Below, piece by piece: positions 5,277-5,939 of a stretch of 5,939 nt of DNA. The stretch is from Oscillospiraceae bacterium (GTDB lineage Bacteria; Bacillota; Clostridia; Oscillospirales; Acutalibacteraceae). Every line of letters begins with the position of its first letter. Position 1 is the stretch's first letter. The notes under the pieces were generated by a model. The model was not told the DNA's origin, searched no databases, and saw nothing but the letters and a program-made list of their open reading frames with translations. A program made the position numbers and the translations under genes. The stretch is taken from NCBI GenBank assembly GCA_022508865.1, contig JAFLUK010000092.1:1-5939 (forward strand), read 5' to 3'.

Positions 5277-5939
5277 ATGGACAATATTAATACCAATTAT
5301 AATATAGATAGCAACCAAAATCAAATATTACAAAACCATTTTAGAATGAACAGAATGACAATTCTTCGCAAGGCATGCAATAAAATCGGATTTCTTTTGT
5401 TATTCAGTGAAATTATTGTTATGATTGTAGCCAGTGTGATGCAATTATTAATAATTGCTGCCAACAAATACGATAGAACCGGAAGTACAGGTGTAGACGG
5501 TATTCCCTACACTTTATACTATATAATGAATGATATGTGTGAATTTGTTTCCTTTTTTGTAGCGCCTATAATATTTTGTCTGATTTTTAAATTCAGACTC
5601 AAAGATGCTTTGCCCATGAATAATAACAAAAGGTACAATACTCTGTTGCTTGTTCTGGCGGGATATGCAATATGTACAATATCAAACTTTGCAATTGAAA
5701 TACTTAATTCAAATTTAAGTCTTTTTAACTATAAAAACACTACAGGAATAACCCTTGGCGCAGACACCGCCTTGGAGCAGGTTGTCTTTTTTATTTCCAT
5801 TGCCATTGTACCGGCACTGGCAGAGGAATTTTTATTCAGAGGAGTAATACTTAACTATTTAAGAAAATTCGGCGACGGATTTGCAATTCTTGCTTCAGCT
5901 GTACTATTTGGCGTGTTTCATGGTAATTTTGTACAAATA
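5277..5939 (+). CDS. CPBP-family intramembrane metalloprotease-like protein, 3' end cut off
   Basis: The visible 221 residues run open to the window edge. A polar N-terminus rich in Asn and Gln (1-35, no signal peptide) is followed by hydrophobic segments at about 38-61, 88-106, 121-143, 167-181 and 200-214, so it should be a multi-pass membrane protein. LAEEFLFRGV (181-190) supplies the EExxxR motif (Glu183, Glu184, Arg188), and FGVFHGN (211-217) the FxxxH motif (Phe211, His215). Both are hallmarks of the CPBP/Abi family, which includes the eukaryotic CAAX protease Rce1 and bacteriocin-immunity or maturation proteins. The last family motif, usually HxxxN/D, lies beyond the window. The substrate cannot be told: most clostridial members have no known role, and no bacteriocin gene is visible nearby. 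The ATG follows a good AGAGGT site, and the gene diverges from infC. Family assignment is secure; function is not. Confidence 0.9.
   Translation, partial: MDNINTNYNIDSNQNQILQNHFRMNRMTILRKACNKIGFLLLFSEIIVMIVASVMQLLIIAANKYDRTGSTGVDGIPYTLYYIMNDMCEFVSFFVAPIIFCLIFKFRLKDALPMNNNKRYNTLLLVLAGYAICTISNFAIEILNSNLSLFNYKNTTGITLGADTALEQVVFFISIAIVPALAEEFLFRGVILNYLRKFGDGFAILASAVLFGVFHGNFVQI

Overview
The window looks like a chromosomal housekeeping segment from an AT-rich, Gram-positive Firmicute, most likely a clostridial (Ruminococcus/Oscillospiraceae-like) gut or rumen bacterium. The evidence is the gene order infC-rpmI-rplT, RNA methyltransferase, dprA, topA, strong GGAGG-type ribosome binding sites, a consensus sigma-A promoter, and an attenuator leader in front of infC. 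The genus-level placement is inference from general familiarity, not a database match. There is no sign of mobile elements, CRISPR or foreign islands.

Layout, right to left on the minus strand. A perfect-consensus promoter (5179-5207) starts a leader of about 145 nt that ends in a strong intrinsic terminator (5051-5080). The leader can instead fold into a three-helix antiterminator that captures the 5' arm of that terminator. Next come infC (translation initiation factor IF-3, apparently starting at an ATC codon), rpmI (L35) and rplT (L20), closed by a second intrinsic terminator (3840-3873). Beyond it lie a SpoU/TrmH-family RNA 2'-O-methyltransferase, dprA (ssDNA-binding, RecA-loading factor of transformation) overlapping it by 8 nt, and, after an AT-rich gap with a possible promoter, topA (DNA topoisomerase I), which leaves the window at its C-terminal end.

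On the plus strand, a divergent gene starting at 5277 has its own good promoter, with its -35 box only 9 bp from the infC -35 box. It encodes a multi-pass membrane protein with the CPBP (CAAX protease/bacteriocin-processing, Abi) glutamate and histidine motifs, and is cut by the right edge.

The genes fall into three functional blocks: translation initiation and 50S assembly under probable L20 autogenous attenuation; RNA modification and DNA processing/topology (methyltransferase-dprA-topA); and a membrane protease-like protein. The most informative features are the infC leader, the ATC start of infC, and a terminator hairpin that shows the longest methyltransferase reading frame to be over-extended at its 5' end.
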